From positions 744,001-808,000 of the forward strand of contig OY540813.1 of NCBI GenBank assembly GCA_961205875.1: 64,000 nucleotides of DNA, in the 5' to 3' direction. The position numbers and the translations under genes are program-made. Origin of the DNA: Sialis fuliginosa. Its lineage: Eukaryota; Arthropoda; Insecta; Megaloptera; Sialidae. Positions within the stretch are counted from its first letter, which is position 1; the number at the start of each line of letters is the position of its first letter. The notes under the pieces are model-generated. The model saw nothing but the letters and a program-made list of their open reading frames with translations. It ran no database searches and was not told the DNA's origin. This document shows positions 22,501 through 34,244 of the stretch, piece by piece.

Positions 22501-25500
22501 TGTGATTTGTAGTTACAGAGTTCTATGTCATCAAACACGAGACATTTTTATTCACGTACTAAAACGATAAAATCGTTGTTTTTTTTTTAAAGATACAAGA
22601 AAAACTTTGAACGCTCTTACCAGATCGACGAATGGCAAGAATGCGGCGGAGTCTTAGTGATAGGGTACGAAATGTACCGCCTGCTCAGTAATGAAACAAA
22701 TAAAAAGATACGCAAGAAGATCTTAAACTCGTTTCAAAGAGGGCTTGTAGATCCAGGTAACTTGTGACGCTTGTTTAATTAAGTCGAGGTAACATTTTAA
22801 CTTGTGTGTGTGTTGTTTCACAGGCCCAGATCTAGTTGTGTGTGATGAAGGTCATTTACTTAAGAACGAGAAGTCCCGACTGAGTATCGCAATGAATAGA
22901 CTGACTACGTTACGCCGTATAGTATTAACGGGAACGCCCGTTCAGAATAATCTTAAAGAATGTAAGTGCAATATCTTTATTTATTACAGGCATACAGAGA
23001 GACAGACATAAAGACTGACAGACAGACATACAGAAAGACAGACATAAAGACAGATGTACAGAAGGACAGCAGACAGACAGACATACAGAAAGACAGACAT
23101 AAAGACAGATGTACAGAAGGACAGCAGACAGACAAAGAGACAGACGGACAGAAATTACAGAAATACAGACAGACAAAGAGATATAAAGACAGACAGACAG
23201 ACAAAGAGACAGACAGACATTACAGAAAGACAGACAAAAAGACATAAAGACAGACATTACAGAAAGACAGACATAAAGATAGAATGACAGACAAAGAGAC
23301 AGACAGACAGACATTACAGAAAGACAGACAGACAAAGAGATATAAAGACAGACAGACAGACAAAGAGACAGACAGACATTACAGAAAGACAGACAAAAAG
23401 ACATAAAGACAGACATTACAGAAAGACAGACATAAAGATAGAATGACAGACAAAGAGACAGACAGACAGACATTACAGAAAGACAGACAGACAAAGAGAT
23501 ATAAAGACAGACAGACAGACATTACAGAAAGACAGACAAAAAGACATAAAGACAGACATTACAGAAAGACAGACATAAAGATAGAATGACAGACAAAGAG
23601 ACAGACATACAGACAGACAAAAAGACATAAAGACAGACATTACAGAAAGACAGACATAAAGATAGAATGACAGACATACAGACAGACAAAGAGACATAAA
23701 GACAGACAGACAGACAAAGAGACAGACAGACAAACAGCCACACATTACAGAAAGACAGACAAAGAGACAGACAGACAAACAGACAGACATTACAGAAAGA
23801 CAGACAAAGAGACATAAAGACAGACAAAAATACATAAAGACAGACATTACAGAAAGACAGACAAAGAGACAGACATACAGACAGACAAAGAGACATAAAG
23901 ACAGACAAAGAGACAAAAAGACAGGCAAAGAGACAAAAAGACAGACAAAGAGACAGACAGACATACAGACAGACATTACAGAAAGACAGACAAAGAGACA
24001 TAAAGACAGACAAAGAGACAGAAAGACAGACAAAAAGACATAAAGACAGACATTACAGAAAGACAGACATAAAGATAGAATGACAGACAAAGAGACAGAC
24101 AGACAGACATTACAGAAAGACAGACAGACAAAGAGATATAAAGACAGACAGACAGACAAAGAGACAGACAGACATTACAGAAAGACAGACAAAAAGACAT
24201 AAAGACAGACATTACAGAAAGACAGACATAAAGATAGAATGACAGACAAAGAGACAGACATACAGACAGACAAAAAGACATAAAGACAGACATTACAGAA
24301 AGACAGACATAAAGATAGAATGACAGACAAAGAGACAGACATACAGACAGTCATTACAGACAGACAAAGAGACATAAAGACAGACAGACAGACAAAGAGA
24401 CAGACAGACAAACAGCCACACATTACAGAAAGACAGACAAAGAGACAGAAAGACAGACAGACAAACAGACAGACATTACAGAAAGACAGACAAAGAGACA
24501 TAAAGACAGACAAAAATACATAAAGACAGACATTACAGAAAGACAGACAAAGAGACAGACATACAGACAGACAAAGAGACATAAAGACAGACAAAGAGAC
24601 AAAAAGACAGGCAAAGAGACAAAAAGACAGACAAAGAGACAGACAGACATACAGACAGACATTACAGAAAGACAGACAAAGAGACAGAAAGACAGACAAA
24701 AAGACATAAAGACAGACATTACAGAAAGATAGACATAAAGAGATAGAAAAACAGACAAGCAGATAGACAGACATACAGTCAGACAGACAGAGAGACAAAC
24801 ATACAGACAGACATTACAGAGAGACAAACAAAGAGACAGAAATACAAACAGGCAAACATACAGACAGATAGACAAACAGACAAAGAGACATAAAGACAGA
24901 CATACATATTTATGATATTGAAGTAAATTAGGACAAAATAATATTCAACTAAAATAAAAATTTCGAATTACGTCTTATTTTCTTGTATTTTAGTCGATAT
25001 TTGTATGTCGAGTTGAAGTTCACTGCAGGAAATATCACTAAAAAATTTAGAATTTTTGATTTTGTTAAAAGTATGTTTATTGTATAGAAAATAACGTGAA
25101 AAGTTGTTTGTTTCAAACCGCAGGTCTGTATCTCAAACCGTTCTCGAGATATAGCCTCTCAAAGTTTTAGTTTTTTTAAATTTTTGGAGAAAAAAGGCCA
25201 TAACTTTTGAACGCGTGATCGGAATTGATTTTAGTTGACGGATTTGAAATCAGCGTGTCAAAATCTATATAATGACATGTATAATACTTTAAAATCCGAC
25301 AAAAAAATTTTGGTCAAAAATCAACATTTTTTTAAGGTATACCCCTTTGAATTTTTTCGATTTTTCGCGAAATTTTTTTTCCCGAGTTTTAAGGTATTAT
25401 ACATGTCATTATATAGATTTTGACACGCTGATTCCAAATCCGTCAACTAAAATCAATTCCGACCACGCGTTCAAAAGTTATGGCCTTTTTTCTTCAAAAT

Positions 25501-28500
25501 TTTGAAAAAACTAAAACTTTGAGAGGCTATATCTCGAGAACGGTTTGAGATACAGACCTGCGGTTTGAAACAAACAACTTTTCACGTCATTTTCTATACA
25601 ATAAACATACTTTTAACGAAATCAAAAACAAAATTTTTTAGTGAAATTTCCTTCAACTCGTCATACAAATATCAACTAAAATACATGAAAATAAGACATA
25701 GAGGTAATATAGTTTTATAATTGAACGTGTAAATTAATATTAAATGCTAATTTTAACTATCTCGCATAGGAACCAAGATATTTACGATTTTGTGTTTATT
25801 ATGAATAAAAACGAAAAAATAATTATAATTTCATCGCGTCTTAAAATATGATTTGTGCTGCCAACATACAAAAATTAAAAAACGCGAGCAGGACCGCTAG
25901 TAAATAAATAAATAAATAAATCCGTTCTAGATTTCTGCATGGTGCAGTTCGTAAAACCGAACTTATTAGGAAAATACAACGAGTATACAAACAGATTCGT
26001 GAACCCGATAACCAACGGGCAGTACACGGACTCAACGCCTCGAGACATAGCACTGATGAAGCGCAGGTCGCACGTCCTACACAAAATGCTCGACGGCGTC
26101 GTTCAGGTAACGTATTAAACATCATTTTACCCTTTACCTAACCTAACCTAACCTTACCTTTTCTAATGCAGTTTTTTAATATTATAACATATATTTCATG
26201 CACTTATATTGACTTAATTCATTTCGTAAGTATCCTAGGACATCAATTGTTATAAAAGAAAAGTAATATGCGCTTTTTTAAATAATTACCGCATTTTATA
26301 AATAAATAAAGAGTAAAAAAGTAGCTATTTTGCAGATTAAATGTAACTGTGGCAAATCTATTACAGTTAAAAAATCGGTAATCTGCTTTATAAAGGTTTT
26401 TGGGGTCGCTGATTATAAATCTGAAGTCAAAAATTCAAAATTCAAAATGGCGGATCCAATATGGCGGTTAAAAAAGATAAAATTTATTAGATTACGCTGA
26501 AAACTAGTATGCGAGGGTTTTTGGGGTCGCTGATTACGAATCTGAGCACAGATTTTCAAAATTCAAAATGGCGGATAAAAGTACAAAAAGTTGCTCGATG
26601 AAAGTGAAAATGGGCACTCGGGGGTTTTTGAGGTCGCTGATGACGAAGAACAGCGGACAAAAGTACAAAAAGTTTTGTCCGCCATATTGGGATCCGCCAT
26701 TTTGAATTTTGAAATTCTGTGCTCAGATTCGTCATCAGCGACCTCAAAAACCCCCGAGTGACAAATTTCAAGTCCATTGAACCCAAAGAAAAATGTATGC
26801 ATGAAAAAGGGTTAATAAAATACCTTACCGACAAATTGTTTGCTACTGCAGAGACGAGATTACAACGTGCTGGCGCCGTTCTTGCCGCCGAAACACGAGT
26901 ACGTCATATTCCTGCAGCTGAAAGAGATCCAGGTGAAGCTGTACGGGATCTACATGAAGGAGTACTCGGGCAGGTCGGACCTGGGTGGGAAGGCAGTCGC
27001 TCTGTTTGCAGACTTCCAGGAGCTGCAGCGTATCTGGACGCACCCGAGGATGCTGCGGGCACACAGCGATAAGTACGAGAGGGAACGCGACAAGAAGGTG
27101 AGTCGCAGATTATGTATTGTTATTACTTCTACCACATTTGTCAAGTATTTGACTTCGTTCGCGTGAAATTTAGGTTAAGTAGGAGCTGTCAAACATAAAA
27201 CCCGTAGGTAATACAGATTTTTGTTCTGATAGTTGATAAAACAGGTCGCGCGTACAATTGTCACATACATTTTATAGTAAATAATTTTTTCGGGGTACAA
27301 AGTAGCCTATGTCCTTTCTTATGCTGCAAGCTAACTCTCTGCCAAATTTCATCAAGATCGGTTTAGCAATTTAGCCGTGAAAATATAACAAACAGACAGA
27401 GACAGACAGACAGAGATAACAAACCGGAAAAATCGTTATTTTTTGCCGGAATAAAAATATCGATTTTGCACGATCTTATTTCCCACTTTAGTTGTTCAGT
27501 ATCTACCATAAAATGTTCTAAATTATGATAGAAAATAAATGTTTAACACAAATAAATTTTTTTTAATTAATCACTCGGAGGTAAACCGGAAAACCCGTTA
27601 TTTTTTTCGGAACGAAAACCAGAACCGAACCGAAATATATTTTTTTAAACGGTTCGAAGCCCTGCATTAAATAATTTCAGAAAGTATTTAAATAGGTACT
27701 AATTTTAAACGTTGTTCGATTAAGATGTTATCAGAGGACGAAGATTCTGAAGGATCCCTGCGTGATTTCATCGACGATAGCGAAGAGTCGGCCGAGAGCA
27801 CCCCGGCGAGCGACGACGACGACGTGATCTCGATAAACAGCGACGACGATGCGCCGGTGAAGAGCAAGAAGAAGAAGAAACCGCCACCTCCCAGGAGGAG
27901 GACCCGCGCCATGGCTCAAAGTAAGTCGATTCGACACGTTGTGTTTGTTTTCGATCGTTTGAATACGTGTGTCTCGTGTGTTTATTCAGCTGAACCTGAA
28001 GAGGAGGTCAAGCCTGAGGAACTGAAGCCGCACAACCCGACCGAATGGTGGTGTAAGCATATAGACGGTGAAGAGCTCGACGATATACGGTGCAGTGCGA
28101 AGCTTCTCGTGTTCTTTGATATCTTGAAGAAGTGCGAAGCTATCGGTGATAAACTGTGAGTGTTTTTTAAATGTTGTTCGGAATATTTTTTTTTCTAGGT
28201 TAATAGATGAAATTCAATGCCCACTTTTTTTTACATAAAAAAACAATTGAACTACAAATGTACCAGGTCTTATCAAAATTATTGTGATAATATTCGCAAT
28301 GTTCATTTTTTAGACGAACCAAAATCAATAGGTCTGGAGTACTTAATGAGACAAACATTTTCCCCAAAAATAATTCAGATCGGTGCATTTTTACAGTAGT
28401 TATCGTGAACGAAAGAAAATTCTACATCCAGACACACAGACACACGCACAACCGCCATGCGGAAATTAACTTTTCTTTACGTTTTGAAGTTAGTACAATC

Positions 28501-31500
28501 AGAATCTGTCATTATCTCGGACACGATTTTGATGATGGAAGTAAAAAATCGGGGCACGTCACTTCTACATATCGGCCAGAGAATATATATACCAAATTTC
28601 AAGGTTCCAGCGCATTAAAAATTGATCGATTTTATTCCAGTTTGGTATTTTCGCAATCGTTGTACTCGTTGGATCTGCTGCAGCATTTCCTAGACAGGAT
28701 AGACGAAGCTACCCAGGCTGAGAACAGTTCTGAGCAGTTAGCCGGGCACACGGGTTCCTGGGCGCTCGGGCTCGACTATTTCCGTTTGGACGGCTCGTCC
28801 AGTGCCGAGAACAGAGCCGCCTGGTGCAAGTCTTTCAACCGGGAAGACAATCCGAGGGCCAGACTGTTCCTGATCTCGACCCGAGCCGGAGGTCTTGGTA
28901 TTAATTTAGTCGCAGCTAACCGTGTAATTATATTCGACGTTTCGTGGAACCCGTCGCACGATGTTCAGAGCATCTTCAGGATATATCGGTTCGGCCAGAA
29001 GAAGCCGTGCTACGTTTATAGATTTATCGCGATGGTGAGTGTGTCGAATTACGTACAGCCCGATCATTTTTAGATCAAATTCGATGTAAGATGCCAAAAA
29101 AACTACCTAGTCGAAACTTTTATGTGTGTCCGCCATCTTGGATTTTATGTTTTTGTCGATTTGAACGCGTATTTTGCATTTCTCGATAAAAAAGTTAGTA
29201 ATAAATTTGTAGAGAATTTAATTCTCTACAATCTTCATAGAGTCAATATTGTTGAAAAAACATTATTTATTGCTAGTAATAAGCAAAAAGTGTTAAAAAT
29301 TAGAAGAGTGGCGCAGTTTTTTCAATTTTTGTGCCATTTTTATTAAAAAAAAAACGCATTATTGAACTATCGTCTATTGTGTTCAACAGCGCGAGTTCCC
29401 CCATTTTTCGTGAAAAAATCTGAAATTATTGGGCTAGTATCAAAGAAACGGTTTCGTGTTATTTAAAAAAAAAAACGTTTTCAGGGTACGATGGAGGAGA
29501 AAGTATACGAACGGCAGGTTACGAAGCAGGCGATATCTAAGAGGGTAATCGACGAACAACAGATCGACCGGCATTACAACCAAAACGATTTAGCTGAATT
29601 ATACAAGTACGTATAGGGGTTGTAAAGATAAATTAACGCGCGTCAAATATCTGTGTAAATTTATAGATTCGATCCGGTTCCGGAGGGAGAACGGCCGATA
29701 CCGAAGTTGCCGAAAGACAGGATGTTCGCCGAGCTCCTGCAAGAGCACGAAAGTGTCATATACCGTTACCACGAGCACGATTCACTGCTCGAGAATAAGG
29801 AAGAGGAGGAACTGAACGAGGAAGAGAGGAAGGCAGCCTGGGAGGAATTCGAGAACGAGAAAATCGAAAAACCAGCTCCGTTCACGTTCAACCAAGGTGA
29901 GTTTGGCAACATCGACCGACAGACAGACAGACGAACAAAGAAACGAAAGACGGAATTCGTCCTGGAGCGAACATCGGCCACGATTGAATTCGTTATACCA
30001 GTTTTTTACAGTGCTGTAAGATGGTGCTTTATCACCGTATACAGAATTAAGTTAATCGATACACTACTCTTGTCTTGATAATCCACGTTGAAAGTTATAA
30101 AAAATAATCGCACGAAAATGTTCACTAGTTAATCCCATTCTTTGCCGAGATGACTTTTTCAAGTAACTTACAAAATGTTCTGAAGAAGGTTGTATTCAAT
30201 AATGTGTAGTTTCCAATGAAATGAATGTTTGTTCAGGTATGTTCGGAGGTCCGAGCCGGCAGATAGCGCCCGAGGAGGCGGCGTACGCGATCCAGATAAT
30301 GCTCCGCCAGGAGAACCCGACGTGGCCGAATGAGGAGATACGGAGGACGGTGCCTCTGATCTTGCAGCAGATGTACAGAAAGGCCGTCGACGGTGATTGG
30401 ACGGTGAGTTTTAATTAAATAGAAGCATCGTCTTGTCTGTACTACTGACCGTATTTGTTCTTGTTTGTCCGCAGTTGTATAACAGGGTCGCTAATTTCAA
30501 TGTGACGCTCCAGCAGCAGGTGTTCGCCGCCCAGAATCATTTAATGGGTGGTACGGGATATCAGAATGCCGCCGGCATGCCTATGAAGTAAGTGTGTAGA
30601 TATTTATTATTGATTGATTGATTGATGCTTTTATTATATTAGGTTCTTGACAGCATTGTAAGTATTCAGATGTATTGGTAGAGAGAGTATGCTATATACA
30701 GAATTACATTATAAATATGAAACAAGTATCTTGTACTTCTCTATTTTATTTTCTTAAGTGTTTGAGAGGGGGGGGGGGGAATCATTAAATTTATGTGACG
30801 TCACAACAGTGATTGCGGAGGCGGCTTGACAAGGTGGTGAGGGGGGAAGGGCAAAAAATCATTTGTGTGATGTAATTTATGGAAGGTCCCTATTACAGGG
30901 TGTCCACTTTGTGTTCAGGGAATTTATTGATTTTTTTTTTTTGAAAGTCAGGGAATTTCTTTGAAATTCTGAAGTCAGGGAGTTTATTAATTTTTTTTTG
31001 GAAAGTTAGAGAATTTCTTCGAAATTCTGAAGTCAGGGAATTTATTAATTTTTTTTTTTTTGGAAAGTCAGGGAATTTATTAATGTTTTTTTTTGAGAAA
31101 GTCAGGGAATTTCTTTGAAATTCTGAAACGTCAGGTAATTTATTAATTTTTTTTTTGAAAGTCGGAATTTCTTTGAATTATGAAGTCAGGGAATTTATTA
31201 ATTTTTTTTTTTTGGAAAGTCAAGAAATTTCTTTAAAATTCTGAAACGTCAGGGAATTTATTAATTTTTTTTTTGGAAAGTCAGGGAATTTATTAATTTT
31301 TTTTTGGGAAAGTCAGGGAATTTATTAGTTTTTTTTTGGGAAAGTCAGGGAATTTATTAATTTTTTTTTTTTGAAAGTCGGAATTTCTTTGAAATTCTGA
31401 AAAGTCAAGGAATTTATTAATTTATTAATCATTAAGTTGACGAGCAAAAAAAAAGTTCTTCCACATTCTGGGGGATCCTCGATCACTTCTTCTTGCCCCC

Positions 31501-31709
31501 GACTCTCTAGTGGTCGGGGAATTTTATTTTTAAAAAATTGTGGACACCCTGCCTAAGCATTAAGCTAGTAGTAGGTACTAATTGAAGAATGGATTGTTTT
31601 CGTCTGCAGCAAGGATCAAATGGCGAGCGGTCGCGTAAACGCAGCGACGGCAAGTGGTTCTGCACAAAACACTCTACCGCCGCCTACCGAAGTTGTGAAC
31701 ATCGACTAA
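16577..31709 (+). CDS. ATRX: ATRX/XNP chromatin remodeller (SNF2 family)
   Basis: This is an ATP-dependent nuclear remodeller of heterochromatin; in other animals it works with HP1 and DAXX/H3.3. Exons: 16577-18012, 19225-20133, 20850-21065, 21122-21308, 21369-21620, 21676-21839, 22593-22756, 22824-22961, 25931-26106, 26852-27097, 27725-27920, 27990-28155, 28641-29034, 29485-29606, 29667-29896, 30237-30403, 30475-30587, 31610-31709. Phases agree and give about 1791 aa. Residues 1-900 are Lys/Ser/Asp/Glu-rich and disordered. The helicase follows: Walker A HCMGLGKT (about 991-998), [16 protein letters not shown] (about 1116-1120), [26 protein letters not shown] (about 1496) and [10 protein letters not shown] (about 1536). 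An acidic/Lys insert splits the two lobes, as in vertebrate ATRX. The C-terminal part has YHEHDSLL and [19 protein letters not shown] see no Cys-rich ADD domain, as in Drosophila XNP. Confidence 0.95.
18013..18705 (+). other. ATRX intron 1, 5' part
   Basis: AT-rich; no coding or clear repeat structure before the element at 18706. Confidence 0.4.
18706..19139. mobile_element. Probable pogo/Tigger-type MITE (ATRX intron)
   Basis: The left end CAGTTAGGTCTTTTTTTACG and the reverse of the right end CAGTATAACCTCATTTTATT both start CAGT and are flanked outside by TA (18704-18705, 19140-19141). TTACGCGG repeats near both ends resemble pogo/Tigger termini. The two ends agree only partly, so confidence is moderate. 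Confidence 0.45.
20338..20505. repeat. Short foldback in an ATRX intron
   Basis: AATGTTCGATTATTGCAAC with GAATTGAACCAATCAAAT on the left is mirrored by TGATTGGCTTAATGG and CAATTCAAATAATCGGACAT on the right. It is non-coding and probably a degraded MITE. Confidence 0.55.
20679..20775. mobile_element. 97-bp Tc1/mariner- or pogo-like MITE
   Basis: The left end CAGTAGACGTTCTATA is matched by the inverted right end GGTATGGAATGTCTACTG, with TA duplicated outside (20677-20678 and 20776-20777). It lies in the ATRX intron between 20133 and 20850. Confidence 0.75.
21870..22560. repeat. Family B tandem repeat, ~175-bp unit, about 4 units (ATRX intron)
   Basis: TTTTTTACATACTTTACTTA, AACAGCTGTAACTTTTAAAC, AACTAGATTATATAACACAC, AAGATGATTTTGAAGTTCCT and GAGTTCTATGTTGCCAA repeat in order. 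The array fills nearly all of the intron 21840-22592. Confidence 0.85.
22975..24905. repeat. GACA-rich minisatellite with higher-order repeats (ATRX intron)
   Basis: About 1.9 kb of CAGACAGACAAAGAGACA, CATTACAGAAAGACAGACA and CATAAAGATAGAATGACAGA blocks. The rare variants CAAACAGCCACACATTACAG (23731 and 24409) and ACAGGCAAAGAGAC (23931 and 24607) are spaced 678 and 676 bp apart, showing a recent duplication of a ~677-bp higher-order unit. The long reverse-strand frames it creates ([11 protein letters not shown]-type) are not genes. Confidence 0.9.
24969..25765. mobile_element. Long foldback element, copy B (ATRX intron)
   Basis: Same palindrome as copy A, from TACGTCTTATTTTCTTGTAT to GAAAATAAGACATAGAGGTA. 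A one-sided extension (TTTTATAATTGAACGTGTAA) on its right matches, inverted, the left extension of copies C and D. It sits about 165 bp before the ATRX exon at 25931. Confidence 0.85.
25900..25922. repeat. (AAAT)n microsatellite next to a splice acceptor
   Basis: Five to six AAAT repeats occupy the place where a polypyrimidine tract would normally precede the acceptor TCCGTTCTAG of the ATRX exon at 25931. Confidence 0.7.
26390..26762. repeat. Direct and inverted repeat cluster (ATRX intron)
   Basis: GGTTTTTGGGGTCGCTGATT, AATCTGAGCACAGA and TTCAAAATTCAAAATGGCGG occur in three direct copies (about 26396, 26515 and 26620). A fourth, inverted, copy ends at 26760 (CGTCATCAGCGACCTCAAAA). The last pair forms a strong hairpin. 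Confidence 0.75.
27205..27425 (+). repeat. Dispersed retroposon tail, copy 2 (ATRX intron)
   Basis: GATAGTTGATAAAACAGGT, ACAAAGTAGCCTATGTCCTT and CAAGATCGGTTTAGCAATTT run into GACAGACAGACAGAG. It is closer to the copy at 39280-39500 than to the one at 1035. Confidence 0.65.
28244..28550 (+). repeat. Dispersed repeat X, copy 2 (ATRX intron)
   Basis: It matches 8462-8815 in order (ACTACAAATGTACC, AATCAATAGGTCTGGAGTAC, TTCAGATCGGTGCATTTTTA) with a short internal deletion. It ends about 90 bp before the acceptor of the large helicase exon at 28641. Confidence 0.7.
30896..31551. mobile_element. MITE with internal GTCAGGGAATTT minisatellite (last ATRX intron)
   Basis: The ends CAGGGTGTCCAC (30896-30907) and GTGGACACCCTG (31540-31551) are perfect inverts. 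The interior is about a dozen degenerate units built on AAAGTCAGGGAATTTATTAA and TTTCTTTGAAATTCTGAA. No transposase. A clear target duplication was not found. Confidence 0.75.
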
Positions 31710-32090
31710 GACACTTTTCTCTTGTACAGATATTTTTGTATATAGGTTTTAGATTTTCATTACTTTTAAATTATTATTCGGTTAGTGTAATTTTCAGTTA
31801 GGTCGAATTTTTATTTTGTCATTGATAACAGCTTTTTGAAAATGATACGCCGATTTGTATTACGGCATGCGGAGTTTTTTTTTTAATTTAAAAAAAAATT
31901 ATATCGACGATCTTAGTTCTTAATTTGTCTTTTTTTTGATAAATGGTATTCTAACGTCAATTTTTTAAATATAGCCTAAGATTGTCGATATTTTAGGTAA
32001 TTTTTTTTTAAATTATTTTATTTCAAGTAATACTCATAATAAAATATCCGGTATAATAAAAAAATAATTTTATTAGTTCAATTGTTAGCA
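31710..32090 (+). other. Probable ATRX 3' UTR
   Basis: After the stop (TAA, 31707-31709) the sequence is T-rich, with AATAAAA near 32037-32043 and AATAAAAAAATAA near 32055. The UTR extent is inferred. Confidence 0.4.
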
Positions 32091-32119
32091 AAGATAGGGA
32101 ACCCAGATTTGAAGAACCA

Positions 32120-32295
32120 GGTGTTTTTTTTTTCGAAAGTCGCTCAAGGCGATTTTTTTTTTAAATCGCCTCGGGCGATTTATTTAAATCGCTCCAGGCG
32201 TTTTTTTTCGCAATGTTAATCGCCGTAAATTTCGCCAAATACATGGCAAAAATTACCCTTGTTTTTCAGATCTCTTTAAAAAAAAATCGCCTGGT
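32120..32295. repeat. Cluster of small palindromes on AAATCGCCT / AGGCGATTT
   Basis: CTCAAGGCGATTT, AAATCGCCTCGGGCGATTTA, AAATCGCTCCAGGCG and AAATCGCCTGG follow each other with alternating polarity, so several alternative hairpins are possible. Origin unknown. Confidence 0.5.
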
Positions 32296-33891
32296 TTGTC
32301 AAAACTGAAACATCCGTTATTTAAATGTCGTGAATTTCTCGGAGGTTATTTTTGATGAAGTTTTTTTTGTAGACCTTGGAAGGTTTAATTATTCATCCTT
32401 TATTATATCGGTATTTTTAAATTTTTTATTTACAACTATTATCAGTGACAAATTTTTATTAAAATGTCGTTTCAGTTTATATATTTATTACATATCAAAT
32501 GAATTACATTTATTTAGCAGCTGCAATGAAACACACGGTGAAAAATAATAATCATTATGCAAAGAACAAAGGGAGAGATAATGTAAAATAATCTAATCCA
32601 AATTTGATGAAATACGTCAATATAAAATCGTAAATAATAATAATTTTAGTACGACTCAATTAATTGCCACTCACTGTCCTTGAAAACACAAATATTTTAA
32701 GTATGTATACATTTACTTGGTCAATTTCATTGCAACTGTAATTTTAAACAAAATGTATAGGTGTAGCTAGGAATTTTTCAAGGAGGGGCAGAACAAATAT
32801 TTATTAACACATTTGGACCTACTAGAATTAAGTTAGTTCAAATATTCAAACAAACATTTGGTTTAAATGGGTTGATAAAAACTTCTTAGCTACACTTATA
32901 CAGGATGTCCCAGATACAAAGGATCGAGCATTTTTTTTTTTGCAAAATCAACTAAAACAAAGGTATTTTTCCATTTATGAATTTTTTTTTAAATCTGCAG
33001 ATCAAAATTAAAAAAAATCTATTTGTATTGATTATATTAGATCTAAGTAGATCTACATAGATTTACAAAGATCTCAATAGATCTACGTAAATCTATTTAG
33101 ATTTATGTAAGTTAACTCTCACTAACAGGATTATTTTACTTTCGTATTTTATTTTTCCCGGGTATTATAGTTCTGTTGCTAGGCAACTGTTCCTATGTCT
33201 AATAATAATTTATTCTAGTTTCCATAGTAACGGAACAATAATAATTTTGATCTAAATAAATTGATTTTGCAAAAAAAAAATATGGTCCTTCGTAAAATCG
33301 ACACTAGATATCTATTTTTGAAGCAGCATATATAATATCTATTATTTCTTTTTATGAAATATGTAGTTATTATAATTTATTATGATTATCATAAAAACTG
33401 GTTCATATTTAAAGAAAAATATTTGCTGATTTGAAAGGTTGTATTATTTTTTACAGTGTATTTTATTTTTATATGTTATAATTATTAAAAATATATATGT
33501 ATAAATAAATGCTGCTTCCTTCGGTGATAATTATTATTACTCATTTAAATAAATAATTTATATTTCCTGGTAATTGTCATTATCAATTTAATGATTTTAA
33601 AAACGACTGTGTTTTTCTTTTATAAATTTTTATATTTATGTATGTATTCTGATGTAGGATTTAAAATATATATTTAATTATCGAGTAAAATTAATTTCAA
33701 AACAAAGGGAACATTGTATTTTATTCCAGCCCATATCCCGGAATTAGTTAATGCACAAAAATATGTACGCATGTTTTAAATTTCAATGTTGTGATAAGTA
33801 ATTAATATTATTAAGTAGTACTTGAAAGTGGACTTTGTTTCAGATAGTTCTATTTTGGTTTCTGATATATTGCATAATATTATGTAATCTA
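32296..33891. other. AT-rich intergenic stretch
   Basis: No gene seen. Degenerate TAGATCTACATAGATTTACA units occupy about 33038-33112. A CAGGATGTCCCAGATACAAA motif near 32902 looks like one end of another MITE, with no matching partner that I could fix. Confidence 0.4.
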
Positions 33892-34242
33892 CAGGATGAT
33901 TCAGCACTGTCGTGCCAAACTTGCACAGTACATTGAGAAAAATATTTTAAGCAAAAAACATTGTATAAACAAATTTTAACTCAAGAAAAAATTGAAGAAC
34001 AAAAAAATACTGGATAAAAATTACGGGCCTCCTGGTTAAAATTGCTATTGGTTGATACTGGATATCGATAACACTTATTAATACTAAACCCTGTTTCAAA
34101 TTTAATAACTGTAACATAATGGGTTCTCAAGATATTAAATTAAAACTAATTTTGAATAAAATCTTTAATAATGTTTTTTGCTTTTAAAATATTTTTCTTA
34201 ATTTACTGTTCAAGTTTGTCACGAGAGTGTTGAATCATCCTG
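33892..34242. mobile_element. Tc1/mariner-type MITE
   Basis: The left end CAGGATGATTCAGCACTGTC followed by GTGCCAAACTTG is mirrored by CAAGTTTGTCACGAGAGTGT and TGAATCATCCTG. TA lies directly outside both ends (33890-33891 and 34243-34244). The inner parts also fold (AAAATATTTTAAGCAAAAAA and its inverse). 351 bp, non-coding. Confidence 0.8.
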
Positions 34243-34244
34243 TA

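Noticed and set aside
22925-24875. Long reverse-strand frames rich in CLSVCLSF-type residues
   Set aside because: They are translations of the GACA minisatellite inside an ATRX intron. The repeat period avoids stops by composition; there is no domain or gene structure.
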